Assembly: GCA_903894975.1 (NCBI GenBank)
Contig: CAITSE010000128.1
Coordinates: 1-56,136 of the forward strand
Source: an uncultured Lentisphaerota bacterium
Lineage (GTDB): Bacteria > Verrucomicrobiota > Lentisphaeria > Oligosphaerales > CAITYL01
DNA length: 56,136 nucleotides
Reading direction: 5' to 3'
The position numbers and the translations under genes are program-made. Below are positions 1 to 8,190 of the stretch, one piece after another. Below the pieces are notes generated by a model that was given only the letters and a program-made list of their open reading frames with translations, ran no database searches and was not told the origin of the DNA. Positions within the stretch are counted from its first letter, which is position 1. Each line of letters starts with the position of its first letter.

Positions 1-2130
1 CAGCCAGTCCTGACGATATTCCTTGTCGCCGTTTTCGAGGCGGGCCAGGAGCGGGATCAGGTACAGTTCCGAGGCGCTGTTCCACGGAGCGTTCCGGTGC
101 CACTCGCGCCAGCCCAGCGGGAAGAAGCCGTAGGTTTCCCGGCGGGGCGCGCGGGTGTGCCAATAGAAGGGATAGAAGGCCTGGGTCAGGCCGGGCCGGG
201 GCGATTCCTCTTCCTCGTTCCAGCCCAGGGGGAAGAGCCAGGCCAGTGAGTCTTTCTGATGATCCTGCGTCTCCCAGAAGCTCAGCAACGGCACGATCCG
301 GCCGCCGGTCCGGCCCGGCGCGGTTTCGGTCTTGACCAGGGGGAAGAGCACATCGGTGCGCACGGTCGTGCCGGCGTCCGCGGTGTAGCGATTGAAGATC
401 GGACCGAGCACGTTCAGGTTGGCGCCGTCGCGGCCCGTGGTGCGGTTGCCCAGCGGCACCAGGGTGAGGGAGCGGCTCTGTGCGTCGGCAAACTCCCACC
501 AGACCGGGAAGAGTACGCGGGTGAGATCGGTGACGGCGGGTTTGGCATTGGCCGCGTTCCCGGTGGCGACGGTCTGCCGGGACCACCACAGCGGCGAGAC
601 GATGGTGGTGGCGGTTTCGCGGGCCGGCGCGCCGCTCCGCGTCACCTCCGCGCTGCGGGTGTCGGCGTGGTAGACCGGGAAGACCCAGTGCCGCCGGGTG
701 AGGTTGGCGCCGGAGGCCGAAGAACCCTCAAAAAAGAACGGCCAAAGCGCGGCATGCCAGGAGTCGGACGGGGTTTCCGTGCGGCTCCAGGTGGCAAGCA
801 GGGAGCCCTGGAGAACCTCGCCGTTGTCACCGCGCCAGTACCACCAGAACGGCAGGATGCCGGCGTGTTCGAGGCCGTGAGCGTTCGAGCGTTTCATGCC
901 GGCCAGCGGGATCAGGTAGCGGGCCTGCTCACGGTCGTTCCAGCGACTGTGATAGAGGCCGGCGACATTCAAGACCTCGTCGGGCGTATTCCCCATCTCG
1001 GAACCGAAATAAAAGGTGAGCGGGAAGAAAATGGTGTACGCGTCCTGCCGGTGCCAGTAGAAGGGGAAGAGGCGCTGGTTGCGGGCCAGCGGCTTGCCGT
1101 CGCTGTCGAGGGTGCTTTCGAACTTGCCGATGGGCCAGAGGATGTCGGTGCGGGTGCGGTTGGCCTCGCCCGGCGCGTGGTAGCGGTTGTACAACGGGCC
1201 GAGCAGGTTCCATTCGCGTTCGCCGCGGCAGTCGCGTCCGGCCAGGCCGATGGGGAAGAGGCAGGTCGTGCGGGACTCGCCGTCGGGGCCGCGGTCGCGC
1301 CAGTCCCAGTAGAACGGGAAGAGGATGCGGGTGGCCTCGCCGGTTTCCACGGGCTTGGCGGGCGCCGGCGGCGCCGTGCGGTACGTCCAGTCGGACTGGT
1401 ACCAGGGCATGGCCCAGAGCCAGGATCCGGAGGTGTGCGGCCCCTGTCTCCAGCCCTGCGCATAGAGCGGCCAGAAGGCGTGGTGGGCGCCCGTCTCCCG
1501 GTCTTTCCCCTCTCCCCAGTCGCTGCGGCTCCAGGTGGCGAGGATCGCCTGATTGAAGCTGCCATGGGGGCCGTTCTCGTGCCAGAACGCCGGGAAAAGA
1601 ACCGTGGTCAGGCTTTTGGCTGGCACGTCGCGGTCATAGAAGAACAGCGGCCAAAGCGCGTGGAAGCGGGAGCCGTCGGCCTTCCATGAATTATGCTGCA
1701 AGAGAAGGAAATTGAATGCCTTGCGCGAGTCCGGCCCTGGCGACCAGTAGAACGCGGGGAAGCAGGCCAGGTGATGGTTGGTTCGGTACCAGAGCACCGG
1801 GAAGAACCAGGCGTCGGCGCCGTGGCGCTCGTCCAGGCGCAGGCCGGAGAGCGGCCAGAACAGGTAATACTGGCTGGCGTAGTCGTCTGGAGATTCCCAG
1901 GGAATGCTCAGGATCCGGGTGGCGGTGCTGTGGGCGCCACTTTCGCGGACATAGAAGGGCCAGAGCAGTTCGGTGCGGGTCTCCTGCGTCAGCGGGTCCG
2001 TGGCGTAATAGACCAGCGGCCAGGCCTTTACCCCGGTGTCCGCAGCCCGCACAGCCGGCGCGCCCCACGCGCACGCCAACACCGCCGCCAGCAACACCCC
2101 GAGTCCCCAAGTCCGTCCCTGCCGCATCAT
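1..2130 (-). CDS. Secreted aromatic-repeat protein, unknown function (C-terminus outside window)
   Basis: A reading frame stays open from an ATG at 2130 to the left edge, giving 710 residues with no stop, so the C-terminus is missing. The start is supported by GGGGAG six bases upstream; a second ATG follows at once. The first ~30 residues are a signal peptide (basic start, LGVLLAAVLACAWG core, cleavage near AVRA); VLAC could be a weak lipobox. The rest is built from about twenty short aromatic motifs of the type LFPFYW, LWPLFF, ILWPIG, VLFPVWW and FFPLGW, spaced 15-45 residues apart with polar stretches between. A longer unit with GPLYNRY near residue 306 recurs as GPIFNRY near residue 571, so there is also a ~265-residue period. 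Regular alternation suggests beta-strands, perhaps a propeller or barrel at the cell surface; this is inference. I do not recognise a named family. Confidence 0.8.
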   Translation of the reverse strand, partial: MMRQGRTWGLGVLLAAVLACAWGAPAVRAADTGVKAWPLVYYATDPLTQETRTELLWPFYVRESGAHSTATRILSIPWESPDDYASQYYLFWPLSGLRLDERHGADAWFFPVLWYRTNHHLACFPAFYWSPGPDSRKAFNFLLLQHNSWKADGSRFHALWPLFFYDRDVPAKSLTTVLFPAFWHENGPHGSFNQAILATWSRSDWGEGKDRETGAHHAFWPLYAQGWRQGPHTSGSWLWAMPWYQSDWTYRTAPPAPAKPVETGEATRILFPFYWDWRDRGPDGESRTTCLFPIGLAGRDCRGEREWNLLGPLYNRYHAPGEANRTRTDILWPIGKFESTLDSDGKPLARNQRLFPFYWHRQDAYTIFFPLTFYFGSEMGNTPDEVLNVAGLYHSRWNDREQARYLIPLAGMKRSNAHGLEHAGILPFWWYWRGDNGEVLQGSLLATWSRTETPSDSWHAALWPFFFEGSSASGANLTRRHWVFPVYHADTRSAEVTRSGAPARETATTIVSPLWWSRQTVATGNAANAKPAVTDLTRVLFPVWWEFADAQSRSLTLVPLGNRTTGRDGANLNVLGPIFNRYTADAGTTVRTDVLFPLVKTETAPGRTGGRIVPLLSFWETQDHQKDSLAWLFPLGWNEEEESPRPGLTQAFYPFYWHTRAPRRETYGFFPLGWREWHRNAPWNSASELYLIPLLARLENGDKEYRQDWL

Positions 2131-2185
2131 ACGAATCTCCCCAGATTCCGTTGAGTTTCATGCCGGAATATGACGTCATAACCCA

Positions 2186-2453
2186 TTAGTGTCTAGAAAG
2201 AAGAATCGGTGAGATGCCATTCTCGCATCTCCCCGAACCCCTCTGGAGAGGGTCAGTTGACCCGTTTCCTTTTGAACAGCCGGGAGTTGCGAAGTCCGCC
2301 GGCGGAGGCCGCGTCGGCAAGTTGACCATGCGTTAGCCGCCGGCGCACTTCGCAACTCCTGTTTTCCAAATGGAACCGTGGCCGCTGCCACCCTCCAGGG
2401 GGTGTCGGGGGATGGGAGGATGCCATCCCCTGACTCTTCTTTCTAAGCACTAG
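2186..2453. repeat. 268-bp fold-back element (imperfect giant palindrome)
   Basis: The ends TTAGTGTCTAGAAAGAAGA and, in reverse complement, CTAGTGCTTAGAAAGAAGA match closely. The similarity continues through both arms to the centre near 2320 (each arm ~125 bp), including a shared GTTGCGAAGT block at about 2286 and 2350. Inside each arm are smaller hairpins at matching places (GAGATG/CATCTC in the left arm, GGGGATG/CATCCCC in the right; CTCTGGAGAG versus CCCTGGAGGG). It fills the gap between pta and the aromatic-repeat gene. It could be a MITE-like element or the template of a structured RNA. No protein-coding potential is visible in it. Confidence 0.75.
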
Positions 2454-2486
2454 CAGGGTACGACGCCATCTTTCGCGGATTGAAAC

Positions 2487-3509
2487 TCATCCGATGGCTT
2501 GACAGACGGTGATGGCGGCGACGCCGACAATGTCGTCGGCGGTGCAGCCGCGGCTGAGATCATTGACCGGCTTGGCCGTGCCCTGGAGCACCGGGCCGTA
2601 GGCCAGGGCGCCGCCGAGGCGTTCGGTGATTTTGTAGCAGATATTGCCGGCGTTCAGATCCGGGAAGATCAGGATATTCGCCTTACCGGCGACCTTGCTG
2701 CCCGGGGCCTTGCTGGCGCCGACCTTCGGCACGAGCGCGGCGTCCCCCTGCAGTTCGCCATCCACTTCCACGCCGGCGAGGCCGAGTTCGGCGACGCGGG
2801 CCTGGGTCAGTTCGGCGGCCTTGATCATCTTGTCGACGATTTCATGCTTGGCGCTGCCCTTGGTCGAGAACGAGAGGAAGGCAACCTTCTGTTCGCCGCC
2901 CATGATCGCCTTGTGGCTTTTGATGGTACAGATGGCGATGTCCACCAGTTCCTCAGCGGTGGGGTTTGGGTTCACGCCGCAGTCGGCATAGAAAAGCACG
3001 TCCTCGCCGTTCGGCGCGGGCTTGGGCAGATCCATGATGAAAAAGCTGCTGGCGATCTTGATGCCCTTGGCGGTGCCGAGGCAGGTGAAGGCGGCGCGGA
3101 GCATGTCCGGAGTGGAGGCGATGGAGCCGGAGACCATGCCGTCGACCATGGCGGTGTTGAGCATGAGGTTGCCGAAGTTCAGGCGGTTTTTGACGCCGGC
3201 GGCGGCCTGTTCCGGGGTCATGCCCTTGGCCTTGCGCCGTTCCAGGAGCACGGCGGCGAGCTTGGCGGCGAGTTCGGGGGAGTTCAGGTAATCGAGCACC
3301 TCGACATTGAGCCCGTCGAAGCTGACGCCGACCTTGGCCAGGCTTTCCTTGGCTTCGTCGGCGGTGGCCAGGACAATCACCTTGGCGGCGATTCCCTTCT
3401 GGATGATCTTGGCGGCGGCGTCCATGACCCGCGGGTCATTCCCCTCGGGTAGGACCAGGGTTTTCTTGACGACGGTGCAGCGTTTGACGAGGCGTTCGAG
3501 CAGGTTCAT
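2487..3509 (-). CDS. pta: Phosphate acetyltransferase
   Basis: A 340-residue protein of the short, catalytic-domain-only Pta class. It interconverts acetyl-CoA and acetyl phosphate in the cytoplasm and works with the acetate kinase encoded upstream on the same strand. Family landmarks run in the expected order: VLPEGNDPRVMDAA at the N-terminus, VSGSIASTPDMLRAA near residue 130, LQGDAALVPKV near 255, PDLNAGNICYK and ERLGGALAYGPVLQG near 285-310, and DLSRGCTADDIVGVAA at the end. Length and motif order are normal. The ATG at 3509 gives the full family N-terminus, although no strong ribosome site is visible. ackA and pta are usually adjacent; here a two-gene nucleotidyltransferase unit lies between them. 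Confidence 0.95.
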   Translation of the reverse strand: MNLLERLVKRCTVVKKTLVLPEGNDPRVMDAAAKIIQKGIAAKVIVLATADEAKESLAKVGVSFDGLNVEVLDYLNSPELAAKLAAVLLERRKAKGMTPEQAAAGVKNRLNFGNLMLNTAMVDGMVSGSIASTPDMLRAAFTCLGTAKGIKIASSFFIMDLPKPAPNGEDVLFYADCGVNPNPTAEELVDIAICTIKSHKAIMGGEQKVAFLSFSTKGSAKHEIVDKMIKAAELTQARVAELGLAGVEVDGELQGDAALVPKVGASKAPGSKVAGKANILIFPDLNAGNICYKITERLGGALAYGPVLQGTAKPVNDLSRGCTADDIVGVAAITVCQAIG

Positions 3510-3582
3510 GGGATCTTCGAGGCTCCGATGGGGTTACCGAATAATGAGACGGGAAAAACCAAAATGCTTATTTCGGATGAAG

Positions 3583-4023
3583 TCAGGTCAGTTCTTCGAC
3601 ATCGGCCTTGTCCTTCATGCGCGGAGTTGCCCGCTTGTTGCGAAGCAGGTCTGCCAACCCGATAAAGGTCACTTCAACCTTGCCGTATTTGCCACGGATC
3701 GCATTCGCTTTGGCTTCGGCAAAAGTAACACCGTCAATTTGGTTCAGCAGGTCAATCCGTACCGGCACGACCCCAAATGTCAGGACATTTCCTTGCTGGG
3801 TAAAAAGATCCCCGGACAATTCCTTTTCGGCAAAGCCGAATTCCACGAGTGCCGCCCGCAACCGTTCAATGTTGTCCGTTTCGGCGGCGAAAAAAATGTC
3901 AATGTCCTTGGTGAAGCGGGGGAAACCATGAAAAGCCACGGCATAACCACCCACTACCATGTAATCAACGCGGTGTTTTTCGAGCAACCGCAAAAACGCG
4001 GCGAAATCGGGTTGGATATTCAT
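3583..4023 (-). CDS. Small nucleotidyltransferase-fold protein (DUF6036/MNT-like)
   Basis: A 146-residue protein with the nucleotidyltransferase signature near the N-terminus: VVGGYAVAFHG followed by RFTKDIDIFF, the GG and the D-x-D metal-binding pair of the polymerase-beta fold. The C-terminal half has IDLLNQIDGVTFAEAKANA and FIGLADLLRNKRATPRMKDKAD, typical of minimal nucleotidyltransferases that are often found with a small partner as antitoxin or AMPylating units. The start ATG has GGAAAG eight bases upstream and overlaps the end of the preceding small gene by 59 bases, so the two are probably translated from one message. Its place between ackA and pta, with no metabolic link to either, suggests an acquired cassette. 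The toxin-antitoxin role is inferred from family and layout only. Confidence 0.8.
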   Translation of the reverse strand: MNIQPDFAAFLRLLEKHRVDYMVVGGYAVAFHGFPRFTKDIDIFFAAETDNIERLRAALVEFGFAEKELSGDLFTQQGNVLTFGVVPVRIDLLNQIDGVTFAEAKANAIRGKYGKVEVTFIGLADLLRNKRATPRMKDKADVEELT

Positions 4024-4159
4024 AGAGGAACTTTCCAGATTCCAGGCGCAATTGTTCGACCAGGTTCAGCCGCTGTTCCGGCGTCATGGCACGATTCCGG
4101 GCGCGGTCAGCGGCGGCCAAGCTGTCGCGGGAGACAAGCTGAAGATGGGGTCGCGTCAT
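3965..4159 (-). CDS. Small partner of the nucleotidyltransferase (possible toxin-antitoxin component)
   Basis: A 64-residue basic protein that contains MTPEQRLNLVEQLRLESGKF, a helical segment seen in short proteins encoded just ahead of DUF6036-type nucleotidyltransferases (recollection, not checked). It overlaps the downstream nucleotidyltransferase gene by 59 bases in another frame. The ATG at 4159 lies 19 bases downstream of a perfect dyad, which fits an autoregulated pair. No enzymatic motif is visible. The tight overlap and conserved-looking core argue that it is real, but its short length leaves doubt. Confidence 0.6.
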   Translation of the reverse strand: MTRPHLQLVSRDSLAAADRARNRAMTPEQRLNLVEQLRLESGKFLYEYPTRFRRVFAVARKTPR

Positions 4160-4177
4160 ATCGTTTTTTCCACACTC

Positions 4178-4203
4178 TTTGTTATAATGTGGCGCATAAC
4201 AAA
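4178..4203. promoter_or_regulatory. Operator-like dyad ahead of the nucleotidyltransferase pair
   Basis: TTTGTTAT and ATAACAAA form a perfect 8-bp inverted repeat separated by 10 bp, centred about 30 bp upstream of the start at 4159. This is an AT-rich patch in a GC-rich region. Geometry (two half-sites about two helical turns apart) and position fit a dimeric repressor or an autoregulating antitoxin. The regulator is not known. Confidence 0.55.
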
Positions 4204-4347
4204 CGCCAAGGCAAGGGAGTGTAAAATTTCAGAGGTCTTCAGCCCTTTCGTCCGCAACCCGTCATCGCTTCGTGGAAACAACAGAATCCCCATCTTCCGG
4301 CCAAAGCACAAATGACACCAGGAGCGGCAAGGCCGGAAGGGTTGGCA

Positions 4348-5541
4348 TCATCCGTTCAGGACGCGGACGGTTTCGCGGGCGATCATGAGTTCTTCGTTGG
4401 TCGGCATGACCACGGCTTGAAGCGTGCTGGCTGCCGTGGAGACGACGGCGGGCTTGCCCATGACATCGTTGCGGACCGCGTCGGGCGTGCAGCCGAGGGC
4501 GCCGAGCCGCGCCAGGATGAGGGAGCGGACGTAGACGCTGTTCTCGCCGATGCCGCCGGTGAAGACCACGGCGTCGGCGCCGCCGAGCAGGGTGTGGTAG
4601 GCGCCGATGTAGAAAACCAGGCGGGAGACGAACATGCCCAGCGCCTGCCGCGCCTGTTCGTTGCCGGACTCGACGGCGGTGATGATGTCGCGCATGTCGC
4701 TGGTGTTGAGGCCGGCGACGCCGAGGAGGCCGGACTTCTTGTTGAGCAGCCCGTCGATCTGGTCGGCGCTCATGCCCTGCTTGACGAGGAACAGGACGAC
4801 GGCGGGATCAATGTCGCCGCAGCGGGTGCCCATGACCAGGCCGGCCAGGGGGGTCATGCCCATGCTGGTGTCAAGCACCCGCCCGTTGTCGATGGCGGCG
4901 ACGCTGGCGCCATTGCCAAGGTGGCAGGTGATGAGTTTGATCTTGTCCAACGGCCGGCCCAGGAAATCGGCGGTGGCCTGGGCGACGAACTTGTGGGAGG
5001 TGCCGTGGAAGCCGTACTTGCGGATGCCGAACTTGGTGTAGTATTCGTAGGGAATGGCGTAGAGGTAGGAGTCGGGCGGCATGGTCTGGTGAAAGGCGGT
5101 GTCGAACACGGCCACGTTGACGGTGCCGGGGAAGGCGCGCTCGCAGGCGTCGATGCCGCCGAGGTTGGGCGGGTTGTGCAGCGGCGCCAGGACGAAACAA
5201 TCGCGGATGGTATTCTTGATCTCCGCGGTGATCCTGGCGGAGTCGGTCATCTTCTCGCCGCCATGCACCACGCGGTGGCCGATGGCCTGGACTTCCGTGA
5301 GGCTCTTAAGAACCCCGATCTCCTTGTCAACCAACTTATCACAGATCAAATGCAAGGCGTCATCATGGTTTTTGACGGCGCATTCGCCGCCGCGCTTGTG
5401 CCCGTCGGCCTCAAATTTGAACACCGGCCGGTCCAGGCCGATGCGCTCGACGATGCCCTTGGCCAGCACCTGCTCGCTGGCCATCTTGTACATCTGGAAT
5501 TTGAGAGAGGAACTGCCGGCGTTGATGACCAGAACTTTCAC
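4348..5541 (-). CDS. ackA: Acetate kinase
   Basis: A 397-residue ASKHA-fold kinase that makes ATP and acetate from acetyl phosphate and ADP. It starts with the family N-terminus MKVLVINAGSSSLKFQMY (Asn-7 metal/phosphate loop), has GHRVVHGGEKM near residue 88 (substrate-binding Arg and His), AVFDTAFHQTMP near 145 with the catalytic Asp, YGFHGTSHKFV near 175, HLGNGASVAAIDNGR near 207, and GMTPLAGLVMGTRCGDIDP with the transition-state Arg near 240. VFTGGIGENS and PTNEELMIA close the protein. Length is normal. It is the upstream gene of the acetate pathway pair, with pta about 840 bp further along the same strand. Confidence 0.96.
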   Translation of the reverse strand: MKVLVINAGSSSLKFQMYKMASEQVLAKGIVERIGLDRPVFKFEADGHKRGGECAVKNHDDALHLICDKLVDKEIGVLKSLTEVQAIGHRVVHGGEKMTDSARITAEIKNTIRDCFVLAPLHNPPNLGGIDACERAFPGTVNVAVFDTAFHQTMPPDSYLYAIPYEYYTKFGIRKYGFHGTSHKFVAQATADFLGRPLDKIKLITCHLGNGASVAAIDNGRVLDTSMGMTPLAGLVMGTRCGDIDPAVVLFLVKQGMSADQIDGLLNKKSGLLGVAGLNTSDMRDIITAVESGNEQARQALGMFVSRLVFYIGAYHTLLGGADAVVFTGGIGENSVYVRSLILARLGALGCTPDAVRNDVMGKPAVVSTAASTLQAVVMPTNEELMIARETVRVLNG

Positions 5542-5804
5542 GGGGCGAGACTCCTGCGGGGCGCAGTCGTCGGTCGGGCGGCGGCCGGTCTGGAACGGGT
5601 TGCGGATTCGTGCGAGGTTTCCGTTCCGGGCGTGGTCGGGCGGGGCCGGCGGAGGGGCGCGGCTGGGTGTGAATTATTTAACAAAACCTTCCCATAATAT
5701 CACCGCGCGCGGACCGGCGCGCAAGGGCGGAGGGCGGGAAAATTTCGCGCCGGGAGTATGGTGGCGGGAAGGACAGAAAACCGTTGTGCTATTCAGGGGG
5801 GCTT

Positions 5805-5953
5805 GGGTTCAGGGTTCGGGGTTCGGGGAAAGCAAGAAGAGAGGGACGGATTGTGGGACAGAGACAGGAAAACAGAAAACTTGGGAAGGGTGATGATATT
5901 GTCCTTGTTGGATGTTCGATTTCTGCCCCGCCATTCCCCTGAACCCCGAACCC
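5805..5953. repeat. Iterated-phrase palindrome (GGGTTC type)
   Basis: The left arm at 5805-5830 repeats GGGTTC/AGGGTTCGGG with small changes; the right arm at 5933-5953 is its reverse complement (CCCCTGAACCCCGAACCC). It occupies the 437-bp gap between the divergent ackA and methyltransferase genes and ends about 25 bp before the methyltransferase start. The rest of the gap holds only an AT-rich patch near 5675-5700 that may carry the ackA promoter. The same phrase family recurs at 39623-39733. Confidence 0.75.
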
Positions 5954-5978
5954 ATCATCTGCACCCCCGCCCCCCACC

Positions 5979-7058
5979 ATGGCCCAACCTCCAAACCAGG
6001 ACGATCTCGCCGCCTGCAACCGCCGCTGGCAGGCGCGGCTGGATGCGTTCCGGCGCCAAGCGCCGCCGCCTTGGTGGGCGCCGGGGCTGATCCTGACGCC
6101 GGAGATCCGCGGCGTGTATGAACGTCACTTGCCCGTGGCGGATTTTCTCCGGGACCTGGCACGGCTGGCGGCGCGGCGGCTGCCGTCGCCGGCTTGGCTG
6201 CCCCTGCCGCTGCGCCGGGTCCGGAGCGGGTGTTCGCATGCCGGTTGCGGCGATGCGTCGGCGCCTTGGCCGTCGCTGCCCGATCTCTGGCGAATTCTTC
6301 CTGCGAAACTGTCCGGACGCGTGACCTTTACAGAGGCGGAACTGCCGGCCCTGTGGCGGGTGCTGGCGAATCCGGCCCGGTTCGGCACGGACTTCGGCCG
6401 TTACCCGGAACAACTCCGGCAGATTCGGGAGTGGGTTGCGGGTTCGGGGGAGGAAGGTCTGTGGTCTGTGGCCCGTGGTCTGTGGGGGAAGACGGTTGCG
6501 GGTTGCGGGTTGCGGGTTGTGGGTTCGGATACGAAAGAAGAAGAGGGCCTTCTTTGCGCCTCTGCGCCTTCTGTTAAACCGGCTACGGCTTCCTCCTTGC
6601 GCCTGCTGGATCTGGGTTGCGGTACGGGCGAGGGTACGGCGGAGGCGGCCGCCGTTCTGGCGGAGGCATCCGGCCGGAGCGTGGTCGCGCTGGGCGTCAC
6701 CGGCGAGCCGCTGGAAGTGGCGGAGGCGCGGGAACGAATGTCCGCCCTGAATGCCGCCGCGGGCCCGGCCGCAACGCTGGGCTTGGTGGCGGGCGACGCC
6801 CTGGCCGTGCCCTGCCACGGCGGCATCTGGAACGTGATCCTGGTCAACGGCCTGGCCGGCGGCATGCTGGCGGACGATGCGGAGTTCCTCTTGCTGCTGA
6901 AAGAATTGCACCGGTTGCTCGCGCCCGGAGGCGCGGTCTTCCTGGCCCAGCGCTTCCACGCCGGCCGCCGGCCGCGGGTGGAACGCTTCGCCGACCTGGC
7001 CCGCGCCGCCGGCTGGACCGTCGCCGGCACACCGGAGCGTCTGATGCTTCTGGCATAA
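5979..7058 (+). CDS. Class I SAM-dependent methyltransferase with a repeat-derived insert
   Basis: A 359-residue protein. The C-terminal half is a Rossmann methyltransferase: motif I LLDLGCGTGEGT near residue 210, an acidic strand end (VVALGVTGEP), LVAGDALAVP near 265, and a carboxyl strand with HRLLAPGGAVFLAQRFH near 310. Methyl acceptor unknown. The N-terminal half (PWWAPGLILTPEIRGVYERH, SLPDLWRILPAKLSGRV) is not recognised; it may be substrate-specific. Residues ~155-205 are translated from the same CTGTGG and GGGTTGCG iterated repeats found in the flanking intergenic regions, so the coding frame has absorbed a repeat between the two halves. It lies just upstream of dapA on the same strand, but no role in lysine synthesis is implied. 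Confidence 0.75.
   Translation: MAQPPNQDDLAACNRRWQARLDAFRRQAPPPWWAPGLILTPEIRGVYERHLPVADFLRDLARLAARRLPSPAWLPLPLRRVRSGCSHAGCGDASAPWPSLPDLWRILPAKLSGRVTFTEAELPALWRVLANPARFGTDFGRYPEQLRQIREWVAGSGEEGLWSVARGLWGKTVAGCGLRVVGSDTKEEEGLLCASAPSVKPATASSLRLLDLGCGTGEGTAEAAAVLAEASGRSVVALGVTGEPLEVAEARERMSALNAAAGPAATLGLVAGDALAVPCHGGIWNVILVNGLAGGMLADDAEFLLLLKELHRLLAPGGAVFLAQRFHAGRRPRVERFADLARAAGWTVAGTPERLMLLA
6431..6530. repeat. CTGTGG and GGGTTGCG repeat copies inside the methyltransferase gene
   Basis: GGTCTGTGGTCTGTGG is followed by CCCGTGGTCTGTGGGGGAAG and then by a run of GGGTTGCG units. The first part matches the copies at 7064, 7190, 8191, 8657 and 8700. The second part is the reverse complement of 7153-7190. 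It is read in frame without a stop. Confidence 0.8.
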
Positions 7059-7063
7059 GACGT

Positions 7064-7240
7064 AAGGCCTGTGGTCTGTGGCCCGTGGGTCTGTGGGAGA
7101 AAACGGCGGCGGGCCGATCCGTCCGATCCGTCAGATCCCGCCGCTTCTTGCCCCAGAACCCACAACTCGCAACCCTCAACCCACAACCCGCCTTCCCCCA
7201 CAGACCACAGGCCCACAAACCACAGACCTTCCTCCCCCCT
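7064..7240. repeat. CTGTGG iterated palindrome ahead of dapA
   Basis: The left arm at 7064-7110 (GGCCTGTGGTCTGTGG...) and the right arm at 7190-7240 are reverse complements, including the extension GTGGGGGAAG. Between them lies a run of AACCCACAAC-type units that is the reverse complement of the GGGTTGCG run at 6487-6530. It fills most of the 250-bp gap between the methyltransferase and dapA. Confidence 0.8.
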
Positions 7241-7311
7241 TTCGCATTTCAACCGGGTCCGGCTATGTTCTGAAATCGTCTTTTCCCGAACTGTCAAAAC
7301 AGGTTGTCCCG

Positions 7312-8190
7312 ATGAGCATGCAAATGCAAGGTTGTTACACGGCGCTGGTCACTCCGTTCCGCAATGGCGCGGTGGACTATGACGCGCTGTCCCGTCTCGT
7401 GGCCGAGCAGATCGCCGGCGGCGTGTCCGGACTGGTCCCCGTCGGCACCACCGGCGAGTCCCCGACCCTGGACATCGCGGAACACCTGAAGGTGATCGAG
7501 CATGTGATCCAGGCCGCGGCCAAGCGCTGCCAAATCATCGCCGGCACGGGCGCTAACAGCACCGCGGAAGCCGTCGAACTGACGCAGGAAGCCGCCAAGC
7601 TCGGGGCCGACGCCACGCTGCAGGTGACCCCCTATTACAACAAGCCTTCGTCCGAAGGGCTGTACCGTCATTTCATGGCCGTGGCCGACCAGGGCGGGTT
7701 GCCGGTCGTGCTTTATAACGTTCCCGGCCGCAGCGGCCGCGAGATCGACCTCAAGACCGTGGCGCGCCTGGCCAAGGATTCCCGCATCATCGCCCTCAAG
7801 GAGGCCGGCGGCAGCGCCGACCGCGTCAGCCAGGTCCGGGACGCCTGCGGCATCACCATTCTCAGCGGCGACGATTCCCTGACCCTGCCCATGATGGTGC
7901 TGGGCGCCACCGGCGTGATCAGCGTCGCTTCAAACGTCTTGCCGAAAGAAGTTTCCGACCTCTGCCGGCTGGCGCTGGCCGGAGACTTTGCCGGCGCGCG
8001 CGCACTGCATTACCGGCTGTACCCGATGTTCCGCGACCTGTTCGTCGAGACCAACCCCGTCCCGGTCAAGGCCGCCCTGGCGATGCAAGGCAAGATCGCC
8101 GAAGAATACCGCCTGCCCCTGTGCGAAATGAGCGCGGCCAACCGCGAGGTCCTCAAGGCCGCGATGCGGCAGGTGGGCATTGCTGTGTAA
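7312..8190 (+). CDS. dapA: 4-hydroxy-tetrahydrodipicolinate synthase
   Basis: A 292-residue TIM-barrel aldolase that condenses pyruvate with aspartate semialdehyde, the first committed step to lysine and diaminopimelate. Landmarks: GVSGLVPVGTTGESPTL (Thr pair of the proton relay), VTPYYNKPSSEGLYRHF, the catalytic Tyr in VVLYNVPGRSG, the Schiff-base Lys in IIALKEAGGS, and ILSGDDSLTLPMM. The reading frame is open further upstream through repeat DNA, but the family begins at GCYTALVTPF, so one of three close ATGs (7312, 7318, 7324) is the start; 7312 is chosen here. dapB follows after a 564-bp insertion that carries a four-helix-bundle gene between repeat arms. Confidence 0.95.
   Translation: MSMQMQGCYTALVTPFRNGAVDYDALSRLVAEQIAGGVSGLVPVGTTGESPTLDIAEHLKVIEHVIQAAAKRCQIIAGTGANSTAEAVELTQEAAKLGADATLQVTPYYNKPSSEGLYRHFMAVADQGGLPVVLYNVPGRSGREIDLKTVARLAKDSRIIALKEAGGSADRVSQVRDACGITILSGDDSLTLPMMVLGATGVISVASNVLPKEVSDLCRLALAGDFAGARALHYRLYPMFRDLFVETNPVPVKAALAMQGKIAEEYRLPLCEMSAANREVLKAAMRQVGIAV

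Noticed and set aside
259-1689. 476-residue plus-strand open frame
   Set aside because: It is antisense to the aromatic-repeat gene. That frame has a signal peptide, a ribosome site and repeated motifs, whereas this one has only the composition expected from GC-rich antisense DNA.
2499-5697. Long plus-strand open frames opposite pta and ackA (2499-3452 and 4312-5697)
   Set aside because: pta and ackA are unambiguous on the minus strand; the plus-strand translations are low-complexity shadows.
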